A DNA stretch of 64,000 bases, from the NCBI GenBank assembly GCA_017528085.1, contig JAFXPH010000002.1:62001-126000 (forward strand), read 5' to 3'. Each line of letters opens with the position of its first letter. Position 1 is the stretch's first letter. A program made the position numbers and the translations under genes. This document shows positions 53,256 to 60,949 of the stretch, piece by piece. A model generated the notes under the pieces. That model did not search any database. It had not been told where the DNA came from and worked only from the letters and a program-made list of their open reading frames with translations. Origin of the DNA: Clostridia bacterium (GTDB lineage Bacteria; Bacillota; Clostridia; TANB77; CAG-508).

Positions 53256-53840
53256 TTATTTTAAATTACTGAATAAATCAGTATTTTTTAATTCTTCTAA
53301 TGTTGGCCATAATCCATCTTTCTCAGATGTTAAATATTCTTCTGGTTTCATTCCAGGTACTTCTGGCCATACAATGCCTATTTCTGGATCATTCCATTTT
53401 AATCCACCTTCAGCATCATGATTATAAACATCATCACATTTATATGCGAATTCTGCTTCTTCTGAAAGAACTAAGAATCCATGAGCAAATCCTTTTGGTA
53501 TCATGAACATTTTCTTGTTTTCTTCAGATAAAATTACACCTTCCCATTTTCCATATGTAGCACTTCCTGGTCTTAGATCAACTGCTACGTCAAACACTTC
53601 ACCTTTGATGCATCTTACTAGTTTTGCTTGAGTATTTTCTTTTTGGAAATGTAATCCTCTTAAAACACCTTTTTTAGATTTTGATTGGTTATCTTGAACG
53701 AATTCACAACTAATTCCAATCTCATCAAAATCAGCTTTACTATATGTCTCCATAAAGTAACCTCTGTTATCACCAAATACTGTTGGTTCAATTACATATA
53801 CACCATCTATTGATGTGTCATTTCTTTTAAATTTTCCCAT
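53256..53840 (-). CDS. rfbC: dTDP-4-dehydrorhamnose 3,5-epimerase
   Basis: The third step of dTDP-L-rhamnose synthesis. A 194-residue cupin with GVLRGLHFQ (catalytic His), VAVDLRPGS, PKGFAHGFLVLS and the YNHDAEGGLKWNDPEIGI region. Full family length. ATG with AAGGAG upstream. It has its own promoter at 53872-53900 in addition to read-through from rfbD-rfbA. Also known as rmlC. Confidence 0.97.
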   Translation of the reverse strand: MGKFKRNDTSIDGVYVIEPTVFGDNRGYFMETYSKADFDEIGISCEFVQDNQSKSKKGVLRGLHFQKENTQAKLVRCIKGEVFDVAVDLRPGSATYGKWEGVILSEENKKMFMIPKGFAHGFLVLSEEAEFAYKCDDVYNHDAEGGLKWNDPEIGIVWPEVPGMKPEEYLTSEKDGLWPTLEELKNTDLFSNLK

Positions 53841-53871
53841 CTATTTGCTCCTTTTTCCTAAATTCTAAATT

Positions 53872-53900
53872 ATTCTATCATAATAAAATATCCTTTTCAA
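53872..53900 (-). promoter_or_regulatory. Internal promoter for rfbC-rfbB
   Basis: TTGAAA, 17 bases, TAGAAT with a TGA extension on the minus strand, 32 bases before rfbC. Confidence 0.65.
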
Positions 53901-53913
53901 GATTACATAAATA

Positions 53914-53933
53914 TAGGGCATTTCCATGCCCTA
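53914..53933 (-). terminator. Weak terminator or processing hairpin after rfbA
   Basis: Perfect 8-bp arms (53914-53921 with 53926-53933), 4-base loop, but only a mixed A/T tail. It lies between rfbA and the internal promoter, so it may partly uncouple rfbDA from rfbCB. Confidence 0.5.
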
Positions 53934-53946
53934 CATACAAAATATA

Positions 53947-54858
53947 TTAGTTGAAAAGTTCACTTTCAAATACTTCTTTGTATTGTTTGAAGTCTTGATC
54001 TGCAACTTTCTTTAAGTATTTTCCGTATTCTGTCTTCTTATATTTTTTAGCTTCTTCTAAAAGAGCATCTTTACTAATCCATTCATTTCTATATGCAATT
54101 TCTTCTAAGCATCCTATTTGAACGCCTTGTCTTAATTGAATAGCTTTAACGAAGTCAGATGCATCTCCTAATCTATCTGGAGTTCCTGTATCAAACCAAG
54201 CGTAACCACTTCCTAGTGGGATAACTTGAAGTTTACCTTTCTTCATATAAGCTTTGTTTACGTCAGTGATTTCAAGTTCTCCTCTTTCTGAAGGTTTAAT
54301 AGTTTTAGCAATCTTAACTACATCATTATCATAGAAATAGATTCCTGGTACTGCTAAATGAGATTTTGGTTCGGCTGGTTTTTCTTCTATAGAAATAGCT
54401 TTACCTTTTTTATCTATCTCAACAACACCATATGAAGTTGGATCTGCTACTTGGTAACCAAATATAATTCCACCTTCTTTTAATTTACTTGCTGCTTTCA
54501 AAACTCTTTCGATTCTTGATCCATAAATCATGTTGTCACCTAATATAAGTGCAACATTATCATTTCCTATAAAATCTGCACCTAGGATAAATGCATCTGC
54601 AAGTCCTACTGGTTTTTCTTGGATCTTATATTCAAATTTCATTCCAAGTTTTGAACCATCTCCTAAAAGTGCTTCAAATGCACCAATGTGAACTGGAGTA
54701 GAAATAATTAATACTTCTTTAATTCCAGCCATCATAAGTGTTGATAATGGATAATAAATCATTGGTTTGTCATATACTGGCAACATTTGTTTTGAAACTG
54801 CTAGTGTTACTGGATATAGTCTTGTAGCACTACCTCCTGCTAAAATAATACCTTTCAT
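53947..54858 (-). CDS. rfbA: Glucose-1-phosphate thymidylyltransferase
   Basis: The first step of dTDP-L-rhamnose synthesis, from glucose 1-phosphate and dTTP. A 303-residue nucleotidyltransferase with GGSATRLYPVT, KQMLPVYDKPMIYYPLS, LGDNMIYG and EEKPAEPKS, and WFDTGTPD near the C-terminus. The ATG follows AAAGGAGG within the end of rfbD; a single base separates the genes, so they are translationally coupled. Also known as rmlA. Confidence 0.97.
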   Translation of the reverse strand: MKGIILAGGSATRLYPVTLAVSKQMLPVYDKPMIYYPLSTLMMAGIKEVLIISTPVHIGAFEALLGDGSKLGMKFEYKIQEKPVGLADAFILGADFIGNDNVALILGDNMIYGSRIERVLKAASKLKEGGIIFGYQVADPTSYGVVEIDKKGKAISIEEKPAEPKSHLAVPGIYFYDNDVVKIAKTIKPSERGELEITDVNKAYMKKGKLQVIPLGSGYAWFDTGTPDRLGDASDFVKAIQLRQGVQIGCLEEIAYRNEWISKDALLEEAKKYKKTEYGKYLKKVADQDFKQYKEVFESELFN

Positions 54859-54859
54859 T

Positions 54860-55720
54860 TTATTTTAATTCCTCCTTTAAATAATTTGCCAAAGCTTCTT
54901 CATAAGCTCTTGGATATATTCCAACTGAATGTAATTTTTCTTTTGATAATTGGCTATTTGTAGGTCTATCTGATGATTGTGGATACATTTCCTTATATTC
55001 TTTTGAAGATATAGGTGTTATTTTTGTATCTCTACCTGCTAGCTCCATAATCTTAACTGTGAAATCATACCAAGTTGTGAATCCTTCATTTGTTGAATGA
55101 TAAATACCATATGCTGGTTCTTTTTCCATAATTTGTTCTATAATCTCACATAATGTAGTTGTTGATGTTGGACTTCCGTGTTGATCATTTACAACTTTAA
55201 TTTCTGGCATTGTATCAGAAAGTTTAAGCATAGTTTTTACGAAATTCTTTCCACCTAAACCATATAGCCAAGCTGTTCTTAAAATATAATATTTTTCAGC
55301 TTTAGCTGCATTTTGCTCTCCTAAAAGTTTTGTTCTACCATAAGCACTAACTGGAGCTGGCTCCATGTCTTCTGTGTATGCTTTATCAACATCAAGTTTT
55401 CCATCAAAAACATAATCTGTAGAAATGTGAATAAATGTAGCACCAACTTCTTTAGCTACTTCTGCAACATTTAATACTGCATCTCCATTTACTTTCTTTG
55501 CAACATCTTCATGTACTTCACAAGCATCTACGTTTGTGTATGCTGCACAATTTATAATAAAGTATGGTTCAACTTCTTTTGCTTTAGCTAAAACTGCATC
55601 TTTATCAGTAATATCTAATGTTTCTATAGTTGTTCCCGTTACGTTATAAATTTTTTCTAATCTTTCTCTAAGTTCGCCTCCAAGCATTCCATCTGCTCCG
55701 ACTAATAATACATTTTTCAT
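54860..55720 (-). CDS. rfbD: dTDP-4-dehydrorhamnose reductase
   Basis: The last step giving dTDP-L-rhamnose, NAD(P)H-dependent. A 286-residue RmlD with VGADGMLGGEL (dinucleotide binding), CAAYTNVD, HISTDYVFDG, the YGRTK catalytic Tyr/Lys pair and VNDQHGSPT. ATG with AAGGAG upstream. First gene of the rfbD-A-C-B operon; driven by a strong promoter set inside an inverted repeat. Also known as rmlD. Confidence 0.97.
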   Translation of the reverse strand: MKNVLLVGADGMLGGELRERLEKIYNVTGTTIETLDITDKDAVLAKAKEVEPYFIINCAAYTNVDACEVHEDVAKKVNGDAVLNVAEVAKEVGATFIHISTDYVFDGKLDVDKAYTEDMEPAPVSAYGRTKLLGEQNAAKAEKYYILRTAWLYGLGGKNFVKTMLKLSDTMPEIKVVNDQHGSPTSTTTLCEIIEQIMEKEPAYGIYHSTNEGFTTWYDFTVKIMELAGRDTKITPISSKEYKEMYPQSSDRPTNSQLSKEKLHSVGIYPRAYEEALANYLKEELK

Positions 55721-55757
55721 TTTTCTACTCCTTTAAAAATAAGATTTTATATTATAT

Positions 55758-55811
55758 AAAACCTTTTGACATGGTTATTATACCATGCTAAAAAATCATG
55801 TCAAAGGTTTT
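55758..55811. repeat. Long inverted repeat around the rfb promoter
   Basis: Arms AAAACCTTTTGACATG (55758-55773) and CATGTCAAAGGTTTT (55797-55811), one bulge. The -35 box lies in one arm and the -10 box in the centre. It can also form a hairpin in transcripts coming from the upstream gene, so it may act both as terminator and operator. Confidence 0.65.
55777..55804 (-). promoter_or_regulatory. Strong extended -10 promoter of the rhamnose operon
   Basis: TTGACA, 16 bases, TATAAT with a TGG extension on the minus strand; both hexamers are full consensus. It lies 57 bases before rfbD. Confidence 0.85.
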
Positions 55812-55851
55812 TACAAAATAACCACAAAATACACAAAACTTTCACAATTGC

Positions 55852-57348
55852 TTATTTTATGTCAATATAAGTTTCAAACTTAGCATAGTCTGATTTTACT
55901 ATTGGATTCATGTAAATACTTGATGCCATTATTATAAGTATTAGTAAAACAGCTCCTACTTTTCTATATTTTTGATCATATGAGTTAAGTATAAGTACTG
56001 CCACTAAGAAATAAAGTACTAGTACTATGTTAAATAATAGTCTACTTGTAAATATTCCCATTCCTACATATCCTGCATATACAAGTCCAGCTAGAATTAT
56101 TATAATTGATGATAAAGATAGTGAAATTGACTTCTTTCTAATTTGTCCAAATGCATAAACTAGCATAAACACATTTCCAAGTCCAATACCAAATGCACAC
56201 TCATTTCTACCAATTAATGATAGCCCAAGTACATCTGATATAACTCCAATTCTTCCTAATGTTGTCCAGAATAGTAATATAAATGTAGTTATTATAAATG
56301 GTACTACTTCTTCCATCTTTTCATCATTCTTTAACATGAATATAAAACATGCTAAGAATGGTACCGGGAATATTGAAATAATATTTCCGCCTATTGTTTC
56401 TGAAAAGTCTTTTAAATATGGAGTTATAACATCTGCTAAGTTGTAATACTCATCAAATAGTCCATATTTACCATCAAATCTATTAATGAATTCAAATCCA
56501 TTTTTAACAAGTAATGAATGCATTACGATTGAAAGAATAGTTCCAAGTACTATTCCGATTACTATGCAAATAACTGCTGTTTTTAAGAAAGCTTTATCTT
56601 CACCTACTTGATATCTTTTTATAATCATATAAATTACTAAGCCAAGCATAATGTATCCCACTGATACAACAATTCCTATATTTGTTGTAGCTGAGATAAG
56701 TAAAATCATAGCTGTAACTAATATTAAACCTACTTTATATCCTATCTCCTTATTTAAAATTTTATCTATCAACATTACTAAAACAAAATAGAATAATACT
56801 GCAAATTCAAATGAATAAAGCATGTATGAAGAGAATGTAACTAAAAGTGCTCCTACATAACAAAATAGATCTTCATCTGCAATTTTCTTAAATACTTCGA
56901 ATGATACTAAGAATAAAACTGCATAGCTTAAGTTAGTAGTAAGTACAATAATGAAATCTTTAACATTTTTGTTTTCAATATTTATTGCACTACTATAATA
57001 CTCATATGCATTTTGACCAAATGCATGAACTCTTCCAAAAATGGCATTATCAGGATTTGTTGGCATATAAGACAAGCCACATATTGTAGCTACTATAAAT
57101 AAAACTAATGTTATCTTTACTCTATTTTCAATCATCAAATTGAATAATTCTTTAAAACCATATGTAAAGCCCATACAAACGCTTGAAAAGAACATGATAA
57201 ACATTACATATCTAGAAAGCACAAAATTTGAAAGTGATAATCCATTATATGTAAATTCAGCAACAAGTGCTAATACTAGACCTATTATTCCTCCTTTAAG
57301 AAGTTTTTTTATCATATCTTCATACTTTTTAAATAATTCTTTACTCAA
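55852..57348 (-). CDS. Polytopic membrane protein, short divergent RTDE/QWW-family relative
   Basis: A 498-residue protein with about 12 membrane segments. It resembles the large proteins at 27575, 29777 and 36951 in its second half: an IFPVPFL segment matching their YPVP/YPLP segment, the run of hydrophobic helices, and a final MNPIVKS matching their VNPI motif. It ends shortly after this motif, so the soluble C-terminal module is missing; RTDE and QWW are not found either. It may be a non-catalytic partner or a different specificity. The TTG start at 57348 has AAGGAGA 7-8 bases upstream. Monocistronic; a 22-base inverted repeat (57384-57405) lies upstream. Confidence 0.7.
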   Translation of the reverse strand: MSKELFKKYEDMIKKLLKGGIIGLVLALVAEFTYNGLSLSNFVLSRYVMFIMFFSSVCMGFTYGFKELFNLMIENRVKITLVLFIVATICGLSYMPTNPDNAIFGRVHAFGQNAYEYYSSAINIENKNVKDFIIVLTTNLSYAVLFLVSFEVFKKIADEDLFCYVGALLVTFSSYMLYSFEFAVLFYFVLVMLIDKILNKEIGYKVGLILVTAMILLISATTNIGIVVSVGYIMLGLVIYMIIKRYQVGEDKAFLKTAVICIVIGIVLGTILSIVMHSLLVKNGFEFINRFDGKYGLFDEYYNLADVITPYLKDFSETIGGNIISIFPVPFLACFIFMLKNDEKMEEVVPFIITTFILLFWTTLGRIGVISDVLGLSLIGRNECAFGIGLGNVFMLVYAFGQIRKKSISLSLSSIIIILAGLVYAGYVGMGIFTSRLLFNIVLVLYFLVAVLILNSYDQKYRKVGAVLLILIIMASSIYMNPIVKSDYAKFETYIDIK

Positions 57349-57383
57349 TTTTTTGTCTCCTTTTGTACTTTAAAAAATTCCAA

Positions 57384-57405
57384 GTGTATTTTATATTAAA
57401 TACAC
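57384..57405. repeat. Inverted repeat upstream of the short polytopic gene
   Basis: Perfect 8-bp arms GTGTATTT and AAATACAC with a 6-base A/T centre, 36 bases before the TTG start. It overlaps the likely promoter region; on the plus strand it resembles a terminator, but no plus-strand gene precedes it. Confidence 0.4.
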
Positions 57406-57423
57406 ATTTTTTTCTATATAAAA

Positions 57424-57457
57424 CCACAAAAAGCGCCTAAAAATTTTAGGCACTTTT
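57424..57457 (-). terminator. Terminator of the plsY-dtd operon
   Basis: Stem 57428-57442 with 57444-57458 including one C-A mismatch, with A/T-rich flank on the minus strand, starting 4 bases after the dtd stop. Confidence 0.75.
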
Positions 57458-57461
57458 TAAG

Positions 57462-57902
57462 TTATTTTTCTAATATAATTGTAACTGGTCCATCATTTAG
57501 AAGTGATACTTCCATATGTGCACCAAAAATTCCTTTTTGAACTTCAATTCCATATTCATTTTGACATTTGTCACAGAAATATTCATAAAGCTCATTTGCC
57601 ATTTCAGGTTTTGCAGCATTAACAAATGAAGGACGGTTTCCTCCTGAACAATCAGCATAAAGTGTGAATTGAGAAATTATAAGTAGTTTTCCACCTACAT
57701 CTTTAAGAGCAAGATTCATCTTTTCATTTTCATCTTCAAATACTCTTAAATTACATAGTTTCTTTGCTAAAAAATCGCAGTTTTCTTTAGTATCATCATG
57801 TGTGATACCACATAAAACCATAAATCCTTTATCAATTTTTCCAACTGTTTTAGAATCTACATCTACTTTAGCATTTTGAACTCTTTGTACTACTAATCTC
57901 AT
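57462..57902 (-). CDS. dtd: D-aminoacyl-tRNA deacylase
   Basis: The enzyme hydrolyses D-aminoacyl-tRNA (and Gly-tRNA-Ala), a proofreading step in translation. A 146-residue protein with the two dimer-interface active-site motifs SQFTLYA (77-83) and NDGPVT (near 136-141), plus GNRPSF. Full length. The ribosome site is weak and the gap to the upstream zinc-ribbon gene is 2 bases, so translational coupling is likely. No relA/spoT gene, its common neighbour in Firmicutes, is here. Confidence 0.96.
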   Translation of the reverse strand: MRLVVQRVQNAKVDVDSKTVGKIDKGFMVLCGITHDDTKENCDFLAKKLCNLRVFEDENEKMNLALKDVGGKLLIISQFTLYADCSGGNRPSFVNAAKPEMANELYEYFCDKCQNEYGIEVQKGIFGAHMEVSLLNDGPVTIILEK

Positions 57903-57904
57903 AA

Positions 57905-58348
57905 TTATTCTTTAGGTTCACTTTCATCATTATTTTCTTCTTTAGGCTCTTCTTCTACAACTTCTGCTTCTTTTGCTACTTCTTCTTTAGGTTGTTCTGT
58001 TCCACATTTTGGACAGAAACTAACATCTAAAGATAATTCTTCACCGCAATTTACGCAGTGTTTAATTCCTTTAACTTTAAGGATATCTCCTTCTAATCTT
58101 TTAATATCCTCTTTGAATGCTGTTACTTCATCAATTAATACTTTAACATCATCTGTAATTGGATCTTTTCCTTCAACAACTGCATTAAAAACAGCTTCGC
58201 CAATTTCTTTGAATTTTCTGCCTTGTTTTGCAGTTAGTTCATTAATTTTTCCTTTTAATTGTAATTCTTTACCCATTTCTGAAGTTTTATCTGCTGTTGC
58301 TTTTAAAGCTTCTGAAGCTTTTTTTGAAAAATCATCAAAAAATCCCAT
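57905..58348 (-). CDS. Zinc-ribbon protein with helical N-terminus, function unknown
   Basis: A 147-residue protein. An amphipathic helical region (1-95) with [15 protein letters not shown] and [11 protein letters not shown] is followed by a zinc ribbon CVNCGEEL...FCPKCG (two CxxC knuckles, about 98-118) and a Glu-rich acidic tail. The layout is common among small Firmicute proteins near genes of basic metabolism, but the function is unknown. The ATG at 58348 lies 8 bases after GGAGG; the frame to 58363 would start on the ribosome site itself. Between gpsA and dtd in one operon. Confidence 0.82.
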   Translation of the reverse strand: MGFFDDFSKKASEALKATADKTSEMGKELQLKGKINELTAKQGRKFKEIGEAVFNAVVEGKDPITDDVKVLIDEVTAFKEDIKRLEGDILKVKGIKHCVNCGEELSLDVSFCPKCGTEQPKEEVAKEAEVVEEEPKEENNDESEPKE

Positions 58349-58363
58349 TTTACTTACCTCCAA

Positions 58364-59350
58364 TTATTCTTCTCTTAATTTTCTAGTCATAAGTATATCT
58401 ACTGCCTCTTTTGGATCTAAGCCATTGTATAAGATGTCATATACAACGTTTACTATAGGCATTTCAACGCCTAATTCTTTAGCTAATTTATAAGCTGATT
58501 CGATATTATCAATACTTTCGATTGTTTGACCAACTAATACTCTTGTTTCTTCAACAGTATGTCCTTGACCAATAAATCTACCAGCTCTTCTATTTCTACT
58601 ATGTTCACTAGAGCATGTAACAATTAAATCTCCTAGTCCTGATAGACCATAGAATGTTTTTTCTTCTGCTCCAAGTTTAACACCCAATCTTGCAATTTCA
58701 ACTAATCCTCTTGTAGCTAAAGCTGCAAAAGTATTATCTCCTAAATTAAGACCAACAACTATACCAGCGCAGAATGCGATGATATTTTTAAGTGCTCCAC
58801 CTATTTCAACACCTTTAATATCATTTGTTGTATATATTCTAAGTGTTGGAGAAGCCATAGTCTCAATTACTTTATCTTTTAATTCATCACTTGAAGATGC
58901 ACATACTAAAAGTGTTGGTATCTCTATAGATACTTCTTCTGCATGGCTTGGTCCAGATAAAATACCATATCTTATTCCTGGACATTCTTCTTCAATTACT
59001 ATATCTAATCCTTTATTTGTACCTGGTTCAAAACCTTTTGAACACATAATAATCATTTGATCTGGTCTTACCAAATGTTTATATTTCTCCATTGTTTCTC
59101 TAACAAATTTAGATGGAGTTACGTGATAAATTAGTTCTGTTCCTTCTAAAACTTCCTCAAAAGAAGTAGATCCTGTTACTCCTTCTGGTATTACTAAGTC
59201 TGGTAAAAACTTAGTTTTTCTTTTGTTATTTAATTCGTCACATTCACCTTGTGAAAATGACCATATTTTTACTTCATTTCCGTGTCTTGCCATATAAGTA
59301 GCGAGTGCTACACCCCAGCTACCACTTCCTATTACTGATACTTTACTCAT
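58364..59350 (-). CDS. gpsA: Glycerol-3-phosphate dehydrogenase [NAD(P)+]
   Basis: The enzyme reduces dihydroxyacetone phosphate to sn-glycerol 3-phosphate, the substrate of PlsY for phospholipid synthesis; also a source of glycerol phosphate for teichoic-type polymers. A 328-residue protein with VIGSGSWGVALA (Rossmann), GILSGPSHAEEV, GGALKNIIAFCAG with the catalytic Lys, and GLGDLIVTCSSEHSRNRRAG. ATG immediately after the stop of the preceding gene, with AAAGGAAG inside it. Operon with plsY is functionally coherent. Confidence 0.97.
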   Translation of the reverse strand: MSKVSVIGSGSWGVALATYMARHGNEVKIWSFSQGECDELNNKRKTKFLPDLVIPEGVTGSTSFEEVLEGTELIYHVTPSKFVRETMEKYKHLVRPDQMIIMCSKGFEPGTNKGLDIVIEEECPGIRYGILSGPSHAEEVSIEIPTLLVCASSSDELKDKVIETMASPTLRIYTTNDIKGVEIGGALKNIIAFCAGIVVGLNLGDNTFAALATRGLVEIARLGVKLGAEEKTFYGLSGLGDLIVTCSSEHSRNRRAGRFIGQGHTVEETRVLVGQTIESIDNIESAYKLAKELGVEMPIVNVVYDILYNGLDPKEAVDILMTRKLREE

Positions 59351-60004
59351 CTAGTCTTCCTTTCCTGACATTTTCTTATCTACATATTTTCCTTTAGCTG
59401 CAGAATCAGCTGCACTTACTCCCAATAGAACGCCAATAAATAATACTAGCATTGTTCCATATTTTAGCCAGTTAATTTCTGAGCCTTTATTAGTTACAAA
59501 TCCTTCTCCATAGTAATCATATGTTACTCTTAGGATATTATTTTCATTAAATGAAAATGATGATAAATCTCCAACTAAGTCTTTTTTATCACTTACTATT
59601 CTGAATTTAAAGTTTACAATTGAATATTCAGGGTCAACATCAAATGTATATTCAGTTCCAACAGCTGTTAATGAATATTGAATATAATTAACTCCTGCTG
59701 TATCTGTATATAATTGTTCCTGAACATTTCCTACATTCAAGTATTGGATTAATTTTGCATTAGCATCAGTGTTTTGATATAACTCTGTCATTGCAAAATT
59801 AGTTCCTGCTTTACCATTACAAAAATCTAAGTAGCTTTGTGGTATTAAAATATATACTTTCAAAGCATCTTCAAATGTGTTTTTAACATTAATTTGAATT
59901 TGTTTTTTATTTGTATTCATTGATGTAGCAAATACTGTTGAGTTAATCATAAGTATTGCTAATGCAAAAAGGATACAAACATTTCTTAATAATTTTTTAT
60001 TCAT
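59351..60004 (-). CDS. Signal-peptide protein with C-terminal membrane anchor, unknown
   Basis: A 217-residue protein. Residues 1-26 are a signal peptide, a beta-rich exported part follows (about 30-180), and a C-terminal membrane segment (about 187-205) with a basic tail anchors it, a type I topology. I do not recognise a family. The ATG at 60004 has AAAGGTGA upstream; the longer frame to 60097 would overlap plsY and lacks a site. It lies between plsY and gpsA and abuts gpsA without a gap, so it is conserved in the operon at least mechanically. It may act in the envelope. Confidence 0.75.
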   Translation of the reverse strand: MNKKLLRNVCILFALAILMINSTVFATSMNTNKKQIQINVKNTFEDALKVYILIPQSYLDFCNGKAGTNFAMTELYQNTDANAKLIQYLNVGNVQEQLYTDTAGVNYIQYSLTAVGTEYTFDVDPEYSIVNFKFRIVSDKKDLVGDLSSFSFNENNILRVTYDYYGEGFVTNKGSEINWLKYGTMLVLFIGVLLGVSAADSAAKGKYVDKKMSGKED

Positions 60005-60035
60005 ATCATTCACCTTTTCTTTTGAAAAAATTTTA

Positions 60036-60794
60036 TTATTCTTCTTTTTTATCTTCTTCAGAGTCAGTTTCTTCTTTTTCTTCTGGCTCTTCTTCAACTT
60101 TTATTTCTAGAGGCTCCTTAACTTCAGGTTCATCTTTAGCTTCTTCTTTAGCTTCCTCCTCTGGTTCTTCTTTCTTCTTGAATGATAACTTATTCTCTGT
60201 ACCATTTTTAATTCTAACAATATTTGTTCTATGATTAAATATTACAAATGCCGCTAGCAATAGTCCAAAAATTAAATAGTTTCCATCTACTATAAAGTTA
60301 CCTAATTTAAATAAACATAGTACTGCAAAAAGAACTGCTGCTGAAATAGAACCTAGTGATACCATTCTAGTAACTGCCATTATTGCAATAGCAAATACAA
60401 AACAAACTAATCCTACTTCCCAGTTAGTTATTAAAAGTACGCCTAAACTTGTTGCTACACCTTTACCGCCTTTAAATCCATAAAATATTGGAAATGTATG
60501 TCCTATTACAACACAAAGTGCTGCAATTTGTACTAAAAGTGCTCCATCTGTTGATTTAAATATTTTAGAAATAATTACAGCTATTAATACTGCAACTACA
60601 CCTTTTAATATATCACATACTACAGAACATAATGCTGCTTTCTTTCCTACTGTACGAAGTACATTAGTAGATCCTGCATTTCCACTTCCTTTTGTTCTAA
60701 CATCAATTCCGCCAAATTTTTTACCAAATATTATGGCAAAACTAACGCTACCAATTAAATAAGCTATAATAGCTACTACTATATATGCTCCCAT
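60036..60794 (-). CDS. plsY: Acyl-phosphate:glycerol-3-phosphate acyltransferase PlsY, with acidic tail
   Basis: The membrane enzyme forms 1-acylglycerol 3-phosphate from acyl phosphate and glycerol 3-phosphate. The conserved motifs are present: SGNAGSTNVLR, GHTFPIFYGFKGGKGVA (P-loop-like G3P site) and FNHRTNIVR in the last loop. PlsY is normally about 200 residues; here 252, because about 50 very acidic residues (Glu/Lys-rich) follow the last loop. I chose the ATG at 60794, 5 bases after GGAGG; earlier in-frame starts at 60806 and 60833 lack a good site. Own promoter at 60832-60860; gpsA two genes downstream supplies its substrate. Confidence 0.94.
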   Translation of the reverse strand: MGAYIVVAIIAYLIGSVSFAIIFGKKFGGIDVRTKGSGNAGSTNVLRTVGKKAALCSVVCDILKGVVAVLIAVIISKIFKSTDGALLVQIAALCVVIGHTFPIFYGFKGGKGVATSLGVLLITNWEVGLVCFVFAIAIMAVTRMVSLGSISAAVLFAVLCLFKLGNFIVDGNYLIFGLLLAAFVIFNHRTNIVRIKNGTENKLSFKKKEEPEEEAKEEAKDEPEVKEPLEIKVEEEPEEKEETDSEEDKKEE

Positions 60795-60831
60795 ATATGC
60801 CTCCATTTTCTTCTTGAATTTTGACAAGTAC

Positions 60832-60860
60832 AATATATCATAAAAATATATATTTGTAAA
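60832..60860 (-). promoter_or_regulatory. Promoter of the plsY-gpsA-dtd operon
   Basis: TTTACA, 17 bases, TATATT with a TGA extension on the minus strand, 38 bases before plsY. Confidence 0.6.
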
Positions 60861-60911
60861 AAGTTAATTCTATTATATTCATAATAATGATAAAAATCTA
60901 TTAATTTAAAA

Positions 60912-60949
60912 CAAAAAATAAAAAAAGATGAAACAAAATGTTTCATCTT
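60912..60949 (-). terminator. Terminator of der
   Basis: An 11-bp perfect stem (60925-60935 with 60939-60949), 3-base loop and seven T on the minus strand; it overlaps the der stop codon. Confidence 0.92.

Noticed and set aside
57384..57405. Inverted repeat read as a plus-strand terminator
   Set aside because: No plus-strand gene lies upstream; kept only as an inverted repeat near a minus-strand promoter.
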